DNA of 64,000 nt from Bacteroidetes bacterium ADurb.Bin302 (GCA_002069025.1 MWBK01000061.1:4626-68625), one strand, 5' to 3'; positions 36,504 to 46,724 are shown, counted from the stretch's first letter. Notes: generated by a model not told the origin, from the sequence alone. Made by a program: numbers and translations.

Positions 36504-36951
36504 GCTTGTTTCTTCTTTCAGCTACCATTAATAAAGCCTGGTCTTTAATTATTTCGGGAATCTCTATTCCACGTAATTGCAAACTTTTTAGCCATTCTGC
36601 AGTTTCATTCTCGCGTAAAGTAAGCAGAACGTCTTCAAATTCATCAATTTCCTCGTCTGTATATGAATCAGAAGTTCTACCTTTGTATGCATCTAATTCT
36701 TCATCTGCAAAATATATTATATCCTTTTTTGTTGTGATAAGACTTTCTTTTTCGCAAACTTCATGCGCTCCGCAGCATCCTTCCGGTATAACTCTTTTTG
36801 ATGCTTGTTTCTGTTTTTGCACTTTTTGAGCTTCGCCATTAGGATTATTAGATGCTTTTACATCTTTCTTGTGCTTTAGTGTAAACTTGTTAAGTATCAC
36901 TATTAAAATTCCAAATGCTATAAATGCAATAAACAGATATAAGGTTCGCAT
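36496..36951 (-). CDS. Small membrane-anchored CCG-motif protein, unknown function
   Basis: 151 residues. One N-terminal helix (about 3-23), a basic linker, then a conserved EGCCGAHEVCEKE motif whose three cysteines and histidine could bind metal or form disulfides, then an acidic domain ending with ETAEWLKSLQLRGIEIPE. I recognise this as a Bacteroidetes-restricted conserved family, with no assigned function. The topology (helix first, no lipobox) leaves the side of the membrane open. It heads a two-gene unit with the rRNA methyltransferase. Confidence 0.8.
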   Translation of the reverse strand: MRTLYLFIAFIAFGILIVILNKFTLKHKKDVKASNNPNGEAQKVQKQKQASKRVIPEGCCGAHEVCEKESLITTKKDIIYFADEELDAYKGRTSDSYTDEEIDEFEDVLLTLRENETAEWLKSLQLRGIEIPEIIKDQALLMVAERRNKHE

Positions 36952-36974
36952 AAATTATTGTTTTATATGTTCTG

Positions 36975-36982
36975 CAAAATTA
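36975..36982 (-). promoter_or_regulatory. Promoter -7 element of the CCG-motif gene
   Basis: TAATTTTG on the - strand, 23 nt before the ATG at 36951. Confidence 0.45.
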
Positions 36983-37004
36983 CTTTGTTGTATCAGATCT
37001 TATA

Positions 37005-38003
37005 CTACTCGCTCTCAAAAATATGTCCGTCCTTGTTATCCTTTTGAACAAATTCAAACATTAAAGTTTTAGACAATCCTTCTTTTAAAGTAAAAGGAGC
37101 TTTAAAGCCGGTTTTTTTAACTTTATCCGCAGAAAATTCGGTAGTTGCACAAAATTTTTCTACTCTAACCGAACTGATAGGTAATTTCTTTCGAGTTATA
37201 AATGCCAATAAATCAAAGCAATATCCCATAGATTTACCTATGAAATATGGAATATGAATAGATGGAATGTGTTTGCCTAAAACAGAACTAACTAATGAAA
37301 CTAAATCGTTCATGTTATAGTCGGGCTTGTCTATATAATTATACTCTTCATATCCTTTCTGACGATTTTCTATCAAATATTTTACGAATGCAACAACATT
37401 ACCAACGTATGCCATTGATTTTTTATTCATTCCGTTCCCAACCATCAAAAACCTACCTGAAGCTATTTGTCTGAGAAGATTATAAACATTTCCTCTATTC
37501 CTTTCTCCAAATATTACCGTGGGGCGCAATACACTTATTACCCAATCATTGTGTGTTTTATACCATTCTTGTAAAACTTGCTCGGCCTGCCATTTGCTCT
37601 TTCCATAATGGTTAAACGGATCTTTTATTGAGTTTTCATTTGGATTCTCCTTATTTAAGCCGTATACTGCTACTGAGGAAAAAAATATTAGTTCTTTAAT
37701 TCCGTTATTTTCCATTGCCTGCAAAGTAACCTTCATTCCTTCTACATTAGTATCGTAGTATAAAGAATGCGGCTTTACATCATCCCGGTGTTGGGCTGCC
37801 AAGAGAACAACGCAATTTGCATCAGCCAATTCTTTATTCATTTGATCTAAAGATCTGACATCAGCAATTACCGTATATTTCTCATAAAATTTACTCTGTA
37901 AAAGATCTAAGTTTTTCAAGTTGTAAGAACCTGCCTCTTCTAGCAAATCAATTAGTCTAGTTCCAACAAAACCACTGGCTCCTATAAGTGCTATTTTTTT
38001 CAT
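37005..38003 (-). CDS. NAD-dependent epimerase/dehydratase (extended SDR)
   Basis: 332-residue sugar-nucleotide-modifying enzyme, last gene of the polysaccharide operon. Rossmann motif GASGFVGTRLID at residues 8-19, catalytic YGKSK (HYGKSKWQAE; Yx3K), and the usual RPTVIFGE after it. The exact epimerase or reductase activity cannot be read. It overlaps the upstream GT4 gene by 4 nt (ATGA). Confidence 0.88.
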   Translation of the reverse strand: MKKIALIGASGFVGTRLIDLLEEAGSYNLKNLDLLQSKFYEKYTVIADVRSLDQMNKELADANCVVLLAAQHRDDVKPHSLYYDTNVEGMKVTLQAMENNGIKELIFFSSVAVYGLNKENPNENSIKDPFNHYGKSKWQAEQVLQEWYKTHNDWVISVLRPTVIFGERNRGNVYNLLRQIASGRFLMVGNGMNKKSMAYVGNVVAFVKYLIENRQKGYEEYNYIDKPDYNMNDLVSLVSSVLGKHIPSIHIPYFIGKSMGYCFDLLAFITRKKLPISSVRVEKFCATTEFSADKVKKTGFKAPFTLKEGLSKTLMFEFVQKDNKDGHIFESE

Positions 38004-39118
38004 TCGTATAATTTCTTTATTTTTTCTTCAATTTCTTTTTCTACAAAATTCTCGATTACTCTCTGCCTTGCGTTTGATGCCATTTCTTTACAAACTGAAT
38101 CATTCGACAATATATAATCTAAGGCTTTGGCATAAGCCTCGCAATCTTTATTCTGAACTTCCAATCCGGTAACTCCATTAATATTTACCCAATTAACACC
38201 AGATCCATCTATAGTAAATGTTACGGCGGGAGTATTGCAATACATAGCTTCTGCAAGAGCAACTCCAAACGCCTCGTTTTTCGTTATTGAAGGGAATGCG
38301 AACACATCTGCAGCATAATAATAGGCCGGCAACATATCATCAGGTATTCGTCCTATGAAATAAACTCTGCCGTCTTTATTCATAGATTTAAGACTTTCCT
38401 CCAAAACGCCACTGCCACCTATCAATACAACACAATCGGAAGAAACAAGAGGCATCGCTTCCAATAAATATCGCAATCCCTTATAAGGAACATGACGCCC
38501 CACAAAAAGAACTATTTTTTTATTCTGATATTTAGATTTAATACTTTCAACTTTTTTCTTAATTTCCTCATTGTATTCAAACAATGATTTGTTAATAATA
38601 TTCGGAACAACACTTACTTTTTCTTTTACTCGAAGCAAGGGAAGCGATTTTTCAATATAATTCGGACTAGTTGCTATAATCTTATTAGATCTATCTAAAA
38701 CCTTTCTTTCTATGCCCGATACAATTCTATACAATTTACGCTGATCTACTATGTCTGAATGCCAATGAATTATTAGCTTTGTTCCTTTAGGTATAGCCAA
38801 ATAAACATACAAAGACACTAATGGATTTGGGCAATGCAAATGAATATAATCAGGTTTAAAACTCTTTATTAAGTTTTTTAATTTAATATAATATGCAAAT
38901 GATAAAAATTGACTCGATATTTTTATTCGGGCCCCTACTCTCACAATATCAACACCATCAAACTTATCTGTAATACTAAGATTATTTCCACTAAAGCATA
39001 TTACCTTTTGTTGTACATCGGGCTCTTTCTTTAATATTTCAATTATGTTATGGCAAACATCTTCAATTCCACCTTTATGCGGAGGATAAAAATTAGGTAT
39101 ATGTAGTATTTTTCTCAT
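38000..39118 (-). CDS. Glycosyltransferase family 4
   Basis: 372-residue GT-B enzyme. The N-terminal PNFYPPHKGGIEDVCHNI carries the acceptor-domain glycine loop; VLFVGRHVPYKGLRYLLEAM opens the donor domain; FPSITKNEAFGVALAEAMYCNTP is the EX7E motif. Coupled to its neighbours on both sides by 4-nt overlaps. Confidence 0.9.
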   Translation of the reverse strand: MRKILHIPNFYPPHKGGIEDVCHNIIEILKKEPDVQQKVICFSGNNLSITDKFDGVDIVRVGARIKISSQFLSFAYYIKLKNLIKSFKPDYIHLHCPNPLVSLYVYLAIPKGTKLIIHWHSDIVDQRKLYRIVSGIERKVLDRSNKIIATSPNYIEKSLPLLRVKEKVSVVPNIINKSLFEYNEEIKKKVESIKSKYQNKKIVLFVGRHVPYKGLRYLLEAMPLVSSDCVVLIGGSGVLEESLKSMNKDGRVYFIGRIPDDMLPAYYYAADVFAFPSITKNEAFGVALAEAMYCNTPAVTFTIDGSGVNWVNINGVTGLEVQNKDCEAYAKALDYILSNDSVCKEMASNARQRVIENFVEKEIEEKIKKLYE

Positions 39119-40158
39119 TCTATAGTGATGTTTTTCAGTATTATTGCGGCTGTATTCTTATACGAATATATTTCGGGTATAATGCAATCAGGGCTTTTCT
39201 CATTGCTGATGCCTTCAATTTTTTTCTGCAAATCGTTTGAATTTCCATTTTCAAAAAATATTACAGGCAATTTTGAATATACTTCTTTAAATACAGGTAT
39301 ATCTGATATAATTACTTTTGTATGTAAAAATAATGCTTCTAATGGAGGTATTCCAAAACCCTCATACCTTGATGGTTGTATCAAAGCCTCAGCATCACTT
39401 ATAAGAGAATACAGTTCTTCATCACTTTTTTGACCAACAAATACAACTTTATTCTCATTTAAAGAACTTTCGTTAAGTAATTCTTTATCAGAAGTCCTCA
39501 TATCATCGTATTTGCCAACAACAATAAGTTTTACATCAGACATTGCTTTTACAGCCGACAACAGTATATCGAGTCCTTTATAACGCTTTATATTACCAAC
39601 GTACAGCAAATAATTTTTATATAAATCAGAACTCCTTTTTTTATTCTTCCATTCAAATAAATCATGCCTAATGCCATTATAGGCAACCACAATTTCTTTG
39701 TTTGTATTAAAATGCTTTTTGATCCTTGTTTTTGAGAACTCTGATACAGTAAAGATTTTTTTTGATGCGTATATAGCCCGACAATAGAACAATTTTCTCA
39801 CCAATAAACTCAATCCGCCTACTAATCCCTTTACATCTAAAAAAACCACATCGTGAATGGTCGAGTAGACAGGAACCTTTATTCCAAAAGGGATACCAAA
39901 TGTTGGACTATAAAAGACATCACAATTGTTTACCTCTTTTACAGGAAACGAAAACATTGCCCCAAATGAAAATACAGAACTTGAACAAGATACAACATTA
40001 CAATTTTCACCAAATTTCAATTTACTGAGTTTCTTCTCATCACCTATCAATACAAAAGAGTGGGCTTTGTTTGTTTCAAGCCAATAATATAGAATATTTT
40101 CAAGATATACTCCAATTCCGCTCATTCCAAGCATTCTACAATCTACAGCTATTTTCAT
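39115..40158 (-). CDS. Glycosyltransferase family 4 (mannosyltransferase-like)
   Basis: 347-residue GT-B protein opening MKIAVDCRMLGMSGIGVYLENIL, typical of GT4 mannosyltransferases. Donor domain: LLYVGNIKRYKGLDILL and IQPSRYEGFGIPPLEALFL (EX7E). The frame is open to 40182, but the ATG at 40158 gives the ATGA overlap seen throughout the operon and the conserved N-terminus. Confidence 0.88.
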   Translation of the reverse strand: MKIAVDCRMLGMSGIGVYLENILYYWLETNKAHSFVLIGDEKKLSKLKFGENCNVVSCSSSVFSFGAMFSFPVKEVNNCDVFYSPTFGIPFGIKVPVYSTIHDVVFLDVKGLVGGLSLLVRKLFYCRAIYASKKIFTVSEFSKTRIKKHFNTNKEIVVAYNGIRHDLFEWKNKKRSSDLYKNYLLYVGNIKRYKGLDILLSAVKAMSDVKLIVVGKYDDMRTSDKELLNESSLNENKVVFVGQKSDEELYSLISDAEALIQPSRYEGFGIPPLEALFLHTKVIISDIPVFKEVYSKLPVIFFENGNSNDLQKKIEGISNEKSPDCIIPEIYSYKNTAAIILKNITIE

Positions 40159-41222
40159 AAATCTTTCAATAATAGTTTCCACTCTTCCATAACCGGAGCT
40201 AAATCAAAACGCATACTATAGCGAACGGCATTTTCAGAGAATGATTTAAGTAAATTTGGAGAAGACACAAGAAAATCTATTTTTTCTGCCAAAGCTTTTA
40301 TATCCATTGGAGGTACTAAGAATCCATTTTCCCCATCTTTCACTATGTCTCTTGGACCGGTTTCACAATCAAAACTCACAATAGGCAAACCCATAGACAT
40401 TGCTTCAATCAATACTAGTGGCAATCCTTCAAATCTTGATGATAAAACATATAATGATGCGTTTAAATACTCCGACACCATATCTGTTACAGGTTCCCGC
40501 ATAGTTACGCTATCGTGCAAGTTTAGTGAAGTAATCATTGATTTAAGTTCGCTTTCTTTAGAACCGCTGCCAATAATTTCCAACTTCCAACCTAAGTTAA
40601 CACAATTGCAAAGTTTCCATGTTTGTAACAACAAATCGAAACCTTTTTGATCTTCTAAACGACCCACTGCTAAAACTTTTTTAGATGACAATGTCGTTGT
40701 TTGTTTTTTCTCTATAGTAATGGGATTTACAATACAAGTAACGCGTTGCGCTTTATATTCATTTTGATAAACTTCACGATCTGTTTCGGTTAAAACAACT
40801 ACATGATCAGCAAATTTTGAAACTAATTTTCGGGCAAGCGGGGATGTTATTGGATTCCAATTTACATGAGCGTTAAAATGCTCCCATGAAATTAGTTTTA
40901 TATCTAATGCAAATTTCGCAGGCAGGCTCCATAAAGACATTGCGCTACATACATCAATTATACAATTCGGTTTTTCACGTTTTAGCAATTGACGCAAACG
41001 CCATACTGTTGGCAAGTATGTTTTATATATGTTTATGGATTCTTTGTTATTGAGAGGAATAACATTTACAGTTTCGCGAAGTTTAAAAAAAGGTACGCAC
41101 TTTTGTAAACATATTATTGACACCTCATTACCTTCTCTAGATAATTCATTGGCGATAACTGTAGTAACCCGTTCTGTTCCTCCTGCAGATTCCAAAGATT
41201 TTATCAAAAAAAATATTTTCAT
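40155..41222 (-). CDS. Glycosyltransferase family 4
   Basis: 355-residue GT-B enzyme: FFLIKSLESAGGTERVTTVIANELS (acceptor domain), VLAVGRLEDQKGFDLLLQTW (donor domain) and SSRFEGLPLVLIEAMSMGLPIVSFDCETGPRDIV (EX7E). Resembles GalNAc-alpha-(1-4)-GalNAc- or galactosyl-transferring GT4 proteins, substrate undetermined. A 22-nt gap separates it from the upstream GT2 gene. Confidence 0.9.
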   Translation of the reverse strand: MKIFFLIKSLESAGGTERVTTVIANELSREGNEVSIICLQKCVPFFKLRETVNVIPLNNKESINIYKTYLPTVWRLRQLLKREKPNCIIDVCSAMSLWSLPAKFALDIKLISWEHFNAHVNWNPITSPLARKLVSKFADHVVVLTETDREVYQNEYKAQRVTCIVNPITIEKKQTTTLSSKKVLAVGRLEDQKGFDLLLQTWKLCNCVNLGWKLEIIGSGSKESELKSMITSLNLHDSVTMREPVTDMVSEYLNASLYVLSSRFEGLPLVLIEAMSMGLPIVSFDCETGPRDIVKDGENGFLVPPMDIKALAEKIDFLVSSPNLLKSFSENAVRYSMRFDLAPVMEEWKLLLKDL

Positions 41223-41244
41223 GATGACAATATTCTGTTATAGT

Positions 41245-42066
41245 TCACTTCTTTAAACCCATTTGGGGTACATGTAACAATGCTTTACGCAATGCAAAGG
41301 TAAAAAAATCTATTTTATATACTCTTTTTACCATTTGATATATTTTTATATTAAATGCAAACTTTTGCGGCAAAAGCTTTATCCGACTCATCAAAGACGG
41401 CTTGTTTACAATAGTAGATCCTATCACATTTCCGCTATGTTGTCTATACAAAAGTGTTGCATTTTTTATTGGTACAATAATTCCATTTTTAGCAACACAC
41501 AAAGCTATCCACCAATCATGCATAATTATATTCTCAGGCATTGGTAATATATATTGCTTTGTTAATTCATTAAAAGCCATTGTACATCCCATTAAACGAT
41601 TTGATACTGTTAAAACATTTTCTTTGATGGCGTCTTCTGGATTTTGTCCGGATTGAGCAAACGACGAATCAACTATTACATTCAAGCATTCGTCTACTAT
41701 TTTAATATCAGTATAAACCAGCACCGGAACAGATGGATTAGCTGATTCGGCAGCATTTATTGAATTCAACGACAATTCGACTTTACCTTTTATCCAAACA
41801 TCATCTTGATCTGATAAAAAAATATAGCTTCCTGTTGCATGTTCAATTGCATTGGCAAAATTAGTAGAAACTCCATTTTTACCCGGATTTTCAAAAATTT
41901 TGACGCGTTTATCATTCAAAGCCTTTATTATATCAATAGTTTTATCTGTAGAATGATCGTCAGAGATTATTATTTCATCATCCTCAGAAAGTTCTGACAA
42001 AATTGATATCAATTGTTCTTTGATGTACTTTTCTCCATTATATGTTGCTAAACAAACAGAAATCAT
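41245..42066 (-). CDS. Glycosyltransferase family 2
   Basis: 273-residue inverting GT-A enzyme. ISVCLATYNGEKYIKEQLISIL at the N-terminus, nucleotide-binding DDHSTDKT, and the DxD-type LSDQDDVW metal site (about residues 84-91). The C-terminal part resembles rhamnosyltransferases. Coupled to the polymerase gene by ATGA. Confidence 0.9.
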   Translation of the reverse strand: MISVCLATYNGEKYIKEQLISILSELSEDDEIIISDDHSTDKTIDIIKALNDKRVKIFENPGKNGVSTNFANAIEHATGSYIFLSDQDDVWIKGKVELSLNSINAAESANPSVPVLVYTDIKIVDECLNVIVDSSFAQSGQNPEDAIKENVLTVSNRLMGCTMAFNELTKQYILPMPENIIMHDWWIALCVAKNGIIVPIKNATLLYRQHSGNVIGSTIVNKPSLMSRIKLLPQKFAFNIKIYQMVKRVYKIDFFTFALRKALLHVPQMGLKK

Positions 42067-43277
42067 TCTTTGATAGATTTATTGTACTCTTCAATATTGT
42101 TTTTCATATATTCTTTCTGAAAAAAGTAACTCGCTTTACGCATATTTTCCCGTCTAATTTCATTTTCACTTTTATAGAACCTTGAAAATATCGTGGTAGA
42201 ATTAAGTAATTTTGCTTCACTATAATAGTTAGATAGCCAAATACCGCGTGCATAATTAATTGAATATAAATAAATAAGACATACCGCCAATTTACTAATC
42301 CAGATTTGTTTGCTTTTTGATTGAGATAAAATAGGAATTAGATAAACGATCACCACCGGTAAAAAATAAGACCTCAAGCGATTTAAAAAGAACCAATCTC
42401 TATAAGAAATAGATACAACAATAAAAAACAATGCTACTATTTTGGCATATTTTGAGTTCAAATCTTTATTTTCCACCGAAAATATTAATAGCAATAATAC
42501 TATGGCATACACAAAAAATATTATTTGAAATGTTTTAGTGTACATAAGGTGATGCTTAACAGATTCGATGACATTTGTTGAAGCCGGAGTTTTTGAAATA
42601 ATCCAAATTATTATCTGATCTATTGGCAAAAATAAAAAGACAAGCAATAAACCCGAAGCCACTAGAAAAATGGTTTTGCTTACTTTTACTCGCTGAAAAA
42701 AAAGCAACAAAATCATAAGCATATATACAAATACAGCCGATTTGTGAATAAAAAAAGATAACACAGCAAGTAATACACAAACAAAATAACTTCGTTTATA
42801 ATATGCACTCAGCGAAAACAAGAAAAGAGCTACAGTAAGATTTTGTCTAAATTCAAAGAATAACAAATTGGCATCGAATAAAACAATAAGGAATAATGCA
42901 AATGTTTTATACTTGTTTAATGACGTAAATAAATTATAAATTGCAGCAAAATATATTGTAGTGATTATAACTGAGCAAAACCAATAACTACACCCTATAC
43001 TTTTAAGAAAAGAAAAGAAAAAAATAAACAGACGCTCTGTATCAAGCGAACTTTTGGGAGGATTAATAAGGTCTTTTATTGGAGATGATAAAGAATCGTA
43101 TAAGTTTACATAAATGGCAATATCCGGTCCGTAATAATACTTAATTGCCACAATAAAGTAACTTATCGCAAATGCTATAAAATACACTTGCTTGTTCATT
43201 CTCTCATTGTTCGGGAATATAAACTCGATCAAAGACAATGGGAACAGAATCAATATGGGCAAAAGCATTAAGTTCAT
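42063..43277 (-). CDS. wzy: Wzy-type polysaccharide polymerase (EpsG-like)
   Basis: 404-residue protein with about 11 hydrophobic helices and no other domain. A conserved HKSAVFVYMLM stretch in a central helix and YRDWFFLNRLRSYF near the end are features of the EpsG/Wzy family, which polymerises undecaprenyl-linked repeat units on the periplasmic side. The frame is open to 43289; the ATG at 43277 overlaps the flippase stop as ATGA and is the better start. Confidence 0.8.
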   Translation of the reverse strand: MNLMLLPILILFPLSLIEFIFPNNERMNKQVYFIAFAISYFIVAIKYYYGPDIAIYVNLYDSLSSPIKDLINPPKSSLDTERLFIFFFSFLKSIGCSYWFCSVIITTIYFAAIYNLFTSLNKYKTFALFLIVLFDANLLFFEFRQNLTVALFLFSLSAYYKRSYFVCVLLAVLSFFIHKSAVFVYMLMILLLFFQRVKVSKTIFLVASGLLLVFLFLPIDQIIIWIISKTPASTNVIESVKHHLMYTKTFQIIFFVYAIVLLLLIFSVENKDLNSKYAKIVALFFIVVSISYRDWFFLNRLRSYFLPVVIVYLIPILSQSKSKQIWISKLAVCLIYLYSINYARGIWLSNYYSEAKLLNSTTIFSRFYKSENEIRRENMRKASYFFQKEYMKNNIEEYNKSIKE

Positions 43278-44545
43278 TTCCAGGAGCATAAAATTTTATT
43301 TCTACTCCAAATTGACATACCCACAGCTACCAGAAATTCTGTGAGCAATAAAGCAACAGCGGCTCCTACTGAATCGAATTTCGGTACTAATATAAAAACC
43401 AGAACTAAAGCAAATGCGGCTGCCGCAATATATATTCTTTTAAACGTAATCAAATTTTCGCTATTTCCAACTGCCACGATTTTCAACTGTCCATTCACGC
43501 CTCCAATGCCAATAAATAATGGCACAAAAGCCATAATTTTAAAGAGAAGTTCTGCATCAGCATAATCGGAACCCAGCAATTCGACAATGGTATCAGAAAA
43601 GAAAAACATACCACCTGCTATACACAACATACCGACTATAACCAGCCAAAGTAACTTGTCGCTTAGATGTATCGCTCCCAACTTATCTTGTTTGCCAAGT
43701 CTGCTGACTTTTGGATAAAAAGACTGAGTAACCGGCATCAGTACGAGTAAACTCATTGCCCTCATCAATTTATCTACTGCAGCATATTTCCCCACTTCAT
43801 CCGGACTTGCAAAATAACCAAGGATTACTACAAAACTTGCTGTATATATGCTTGTTGCGGCATTCGATAAAAAAATAGGGTAACTTTCCTTTATTTCTTG
43901 CTTAACAGAAACTATCTTACAACGAATTAGCGACACCCATTTTTTATGCCATATAATTATTGCATTTATTATTGATGAAACTATATATACAGAACTTAAA
44001 ACTATTGCTGCCAACAAATAATCGTTGGGATATTTTACTATAAAAAAGGTAATCGGAAATATTGATAATTTACAAATTGTATTTACAATTGATACTAAAC
44101 GTATATTTCCCAAACCCTGAAACAACCATACAAAAGAGAAGGCATTGCCAACAACCATTAAAAACACAACAAACATAGTTGTAACATATACCTTAAACTG
44201 GGGGATAAAAGAAAACAAAACCAATATCAAAAAGCTGATTGCCAATAATAATATCTTAGCGTAAATTGTTGCTGAAAATATTTCGTTTAGCTTTGATTTA
44301 TTATCCTTATACAATGCTACTCGCTTTGTTGCGGTTAAATTAAATCCAAAATCTACAATAAGCATTAGATAGGTGCAAAATGACATCGAAAATCCTATAT
44401 AACCGAATTTTTCTGCACCTAACGTTACCATTAAATAAGGATATACGATTAGTGGAGCTACATAATTAAGACCCTGCAAAGCGATCAAATAAAATACATC
44501 TTTTACTTCTCGCTTATTATTGTTTATTAGTTCTTTAGTTCTCAA
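43274..44545 (-). CDS. wzx: Wzx-type oligosaccharide flippase
   Basis: 423 residues with about 12 hydrophobic helices, MOP superfamily. The N-terminus FYLIALQGLNYVAPLIVYPYLMVTLGAEKFGYIGF is diagnostic for Wzx/RfbX. It translocates the lipid-linked repeat unit to the periplasm. First gene of the glycan block, 12 nt after proS, so it is likely co-transcribed from the proS promoter. Confidence 0.9.
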   Translation of the reverse strand: MRTKELINNNKREVKDVFYLIALQGLNYVAPLIVYPYLMVTLGAEKFGYIGFSMSFCTYLMLIVDFGFNLTATKRVALYKDNKSKLNEIFSATIYAKILLLAISFLILVLFSFIPQFKVYVTTMFVVFLMVVGNAFSFVWLFQGLGNIRLVSIVNTICKLSIFPITFFIVKYPNDYLLAAIVLSSVYIVSSIINAIIIWHKKWVSLIRCKIVSVKQEIKESYPIFLSNAATSIYTASFVVILGYFASPDEVGKYAAVDKLMRAMSLLVLMPVTQSFYPKVSRLGKQDKLGAIHLSDKLLWLVIVGMLCIAGGMFFFSDTIVELLGSDYADAELLFKIMAFVPLFIGIGGVNGQLKIVAVGNSENLITFKRIYIAAAAFALVLVFILVPKFDSVGAAVALLLTEFLVAVGMSIWSRNKILCSWK

Positions 44546-44557
44546 AAATGGGGCGTT

Positions 44558-46030
44558 TTAATATGATCTCGCAAATATTACTCTTTGTTTTGATGGCTTG
44601 TCCGTTACCATACACTTGCCGGGGATTTGATCTCCTTCTAAAGGTATGCAACGTATTGTCGCCTTTGTTTCTTCTTTTATTTTTTCTTCAGTCTCTGTCG
44701 TTCCATCCCAATGGCATAACAAGAATCCACCCTTTTCTATTTCTTCCTTAAATTCATCATAAGAATTAACTTCACGGGTAACAGAAGAACGATAATCTAA
44801 AGCTTTCTTGTATATATTAGACTGAATATCAGACATTAAGTCTCTTACATATTGCTCTATTCCGTCTAAACTACGTGTTTCTTTTTCTTTTGTATCACGA
44901 CGGAACACCTCTACTGTATTGTTTTCCAAATCGCGTGCTCCAATTGCTAAACGCACAGGAACTCCTTTTAACTCATATTCGGCAAATTTAAAGCCCGGAC
45001 GTTTATTATCAGCATTATCATATTTAACAGATACTTCTAATAATTTTAAATTAGCAATAATTGTATCAACCTTTGCATCAATATCTTTCAATTGCTCATC
45101 ACTCTTGTAAATAGGAACAATAACCACTTGATAAGGAGCAAGATTTGGAGGTAATATTAAACCATCATCATCCGAATGCGACATAATAAGAGCGCCCATC
45201 AAACGGGTTGATACACCCCATGATGTTGCCCAAACTAATTCTTGTTTATTGTCTTTATTCATAAATGTAACATCAAAAGCCTTAGCAAAGTTTTGACCAA
45301 GGAAGTGAGATGTTCCGGCTTGAAGAGCCTTACCATCTTGCATTAATGCTTCAATACAATATGTTTCAACAGCTCCGGCAAAACGTTCGTTTGCAGATTT
45401 AACACCTTTCAAAACCGGTATAGCCATAAAGTTTTCTGCAAAATCGGCATACACATTCAACATTTTAACAGCTTCTTCTTCTGCCTCCTCTTTTGTTGCA
45501 TGGGCTGTATGACCTTCTTGCCACAAAAATTCGGCAGTACGTAAGAATAATCTTGTACGCATCTCCCAACGGACTACATTAGCCCATTGATTGCACAAAA
45601 TAGGAAGATCTCTATATGAATGAATCCAGTTTTTATATGTGCTCCAAATTATTGTTTCTGAAGTTGGACGAACAATTAATTCTTCTTCTAATTTTGCTGC
45701 AGGATCGACAACAACTCCACTTCCGTCCGGATTTTTTTTAAGACGATAGTGAGTTACAACAGCACACTCTTTAGCAAAGCCTTCTACGTGATCTGCTTCT
45801 TTGCTTAAAAATGATTTTGGAATAAATAAAGGGAAATATGCGTTAACATGACCCGTGTCCTTAAACATTTGATCCAACTGACGTTGAATCTTTTCCCATA
45901 TTGCGTAGCCATAAGGTTTAATTACCATACAGCCTCTGACTGCCGAATTTTCGGCTAAGTCTGCTTTTACTACTAAATCATTGTACCATTGCGAATAATT
46001 CTCGCTACGTGGAGTTAATTCTTTTGCCAT
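44558..46030 (-). CDS. proS: Prolyl-tRNA synthetase (archaeal/eukaryotic type)
   Basis: 490-residue class II synthetase of the ProS-3 type without the bacterial editing insertion. Motif-2-like [54 protein letters not shown] and the [13 protein letters not shown] region are diagnostic; an anticodon-binding domain and the C-terminal proS_C domain follow. It lies at the head of a possible nine-gene unit with the glycan genes and has a strong promoter. Confidence 0.96.
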   Translation of the reverse strand: MAKELTPRSENYSQWYNDLVVKADLAENSAVRGCMVIKPYGYAIWEKIQRQLDQMFKDTGHVNAYFPLFIPKSFLSKEADHVEGFAKECAVVTHYRLKKNPDGSGVVVDPAAKLEEELIVRPTSETIIWSTYKNWIHSYRDLPILCNQWANVVRWEMRTRLFLRTAEFLWQEGHTAHATKEEAEEEAVKMLNVYADFAENFMAIPVLKGVKSANERFAGAVETYCIEALMQDGKALQAGTSHFLGQNFAKAFDVTFMNKDNKQELVWATSWGVSTRLMGALIMSHSDDDGLILPPNLAPYQVVIVPIYKSDEQLKDIDAKVDTIIANLKLLEVSVKYDNADNKRPGFKFAEYELKGVPVRLAIGARDLENNTVEVFRRDTKEKETRSLDGIEQYVRDLMSDIQSNIYKKALDYRSSVTREVNSYDEFKEEIEKGGFLLCHWDGTTETEEKIKEETKATIRCIPLEGDQIPGKCMVTDKPSKQRVIFARSY

Positions 46031-46053
46031 TGCACCTAATATTATAAGTGCTG

Positions 46054-46085
46054 CAAAGATAGTTAATTTGCCGGTTTACAACAAA
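46054..46085 (-). promoter_or_regulatory. proS (and glycan operon) promoter
   Basis: On the - strand TTTG (46085-46082), 20-nt spacer, TATCTTTG (46061-46054), 23 nt before the proS ATG. The -33 box lies inside the 3' end of the DUF4294 gene. Confidence 0.7.
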
Positions 46086-46684
46086 CCGGCTTCATATAAT
46101 GTGATTACTCTTTCTATGATGCGATCTTTTTCTTTTTTTGAGAAATCATAATCTTCTTTCAAATCGGCTCCTACCAATTTGGCAAAAAGTTGCCACCACC
46201 AAGCCACAAAGCCCCCTCTGAACTCTTTAATCAAGGTATATGAAGTTTTATTTGTTTCTCTATCAATTAGTTTTATCATCATTTTACCTTGTGATAAAGT
46301 AAATGTTCGTAATATCGGTTCATATTTTTTAAGTAGCTCTTTCTCATATTTTTTCATAAATTTTTTCCTGATTTTTACATCCTGAATAGTATCAAACATG
46401 CTGTTAATGCGAGCATATTCACCTCCTACTATTTTTACATATGGGTAAACCTTTCTTACGTCTCTTACTGTTTTCCAATAAAATTTTTCTTGTTTTTTGT
46501 TTTTTATGGGAGGATAAATAGGCACTTCACGCAATTCTACCCATGGTATTGTATCTGTTCCATATACTGCAATGGGCAATATATAGCCATGCAAAGATTC
46601 ACTGTAATAGTAATTCTGCGCACATACAGACCCACAACTTAATATTGTTGCTGTAATAAATAATATGATTAATTTATTTTTCAT
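46076..46684 (-). CDS. DUF4294 protein (exported)
   Basis: 202-residue protein with a cleavable-looking signal peptide (MKNKLIILFITATILSC...). The C17 in LSCGS could also act as a lipobox-like cysteine, though the context is weak. Body resembles DUF4294: IPWVELREVPIYPP, FYWKTVRDVRKVYPYVKI and KLIDRETNKTSYTLIKEFRGGFVAWWWQ. Function unknown; Bacteroidetes-specific, periplasmic or outer membrane. Confidence 0.85.
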   Translation of the reverse strand: MKNKLIILFITATILSCGSVCAQNYYYSESLHGYILPIAVYGTDTIPWVELREVPIYPPIKNKKQEKFYWKTVRDVRKVYPYVKIVGGEYARINSMFDTIQDVKIRKKFMKKYEKELLKKYEPILRTFTLSQGKMMIKLIDRETNKTSYTLIKEFRGGFVAWWWQLFAKLVGADLKEDYDFSKKEKDRIIERVITLYEAGLL

Positions 46685-46692
46685 TTATTCTC

Positions 46693-46724
46693 TTGACAAA
46701 AATAATTCATTATATGTATCTTTG
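46693..46724 (+). promoter_or_regulatory. Divergent promoter, 46750 gene / DUF4294 gene
   Basis: + strand: TTG (46693-46695), 21-nt spacer, TATCTTTG (46717-46724), 25 nt before the ATG at 46750. - strand: TATTTTTG (46704-46697), 12 nt before the DUF4294 start. The two overlap. Confidence 0.6.

Noticed and set aside
36443..36829. 128-residue + strand frame opposite the methyltransferase/CCG-motif junction
   Set aside because: Overlaps two well-supported genes on the other strand; composition is that of reversed coding sequence.
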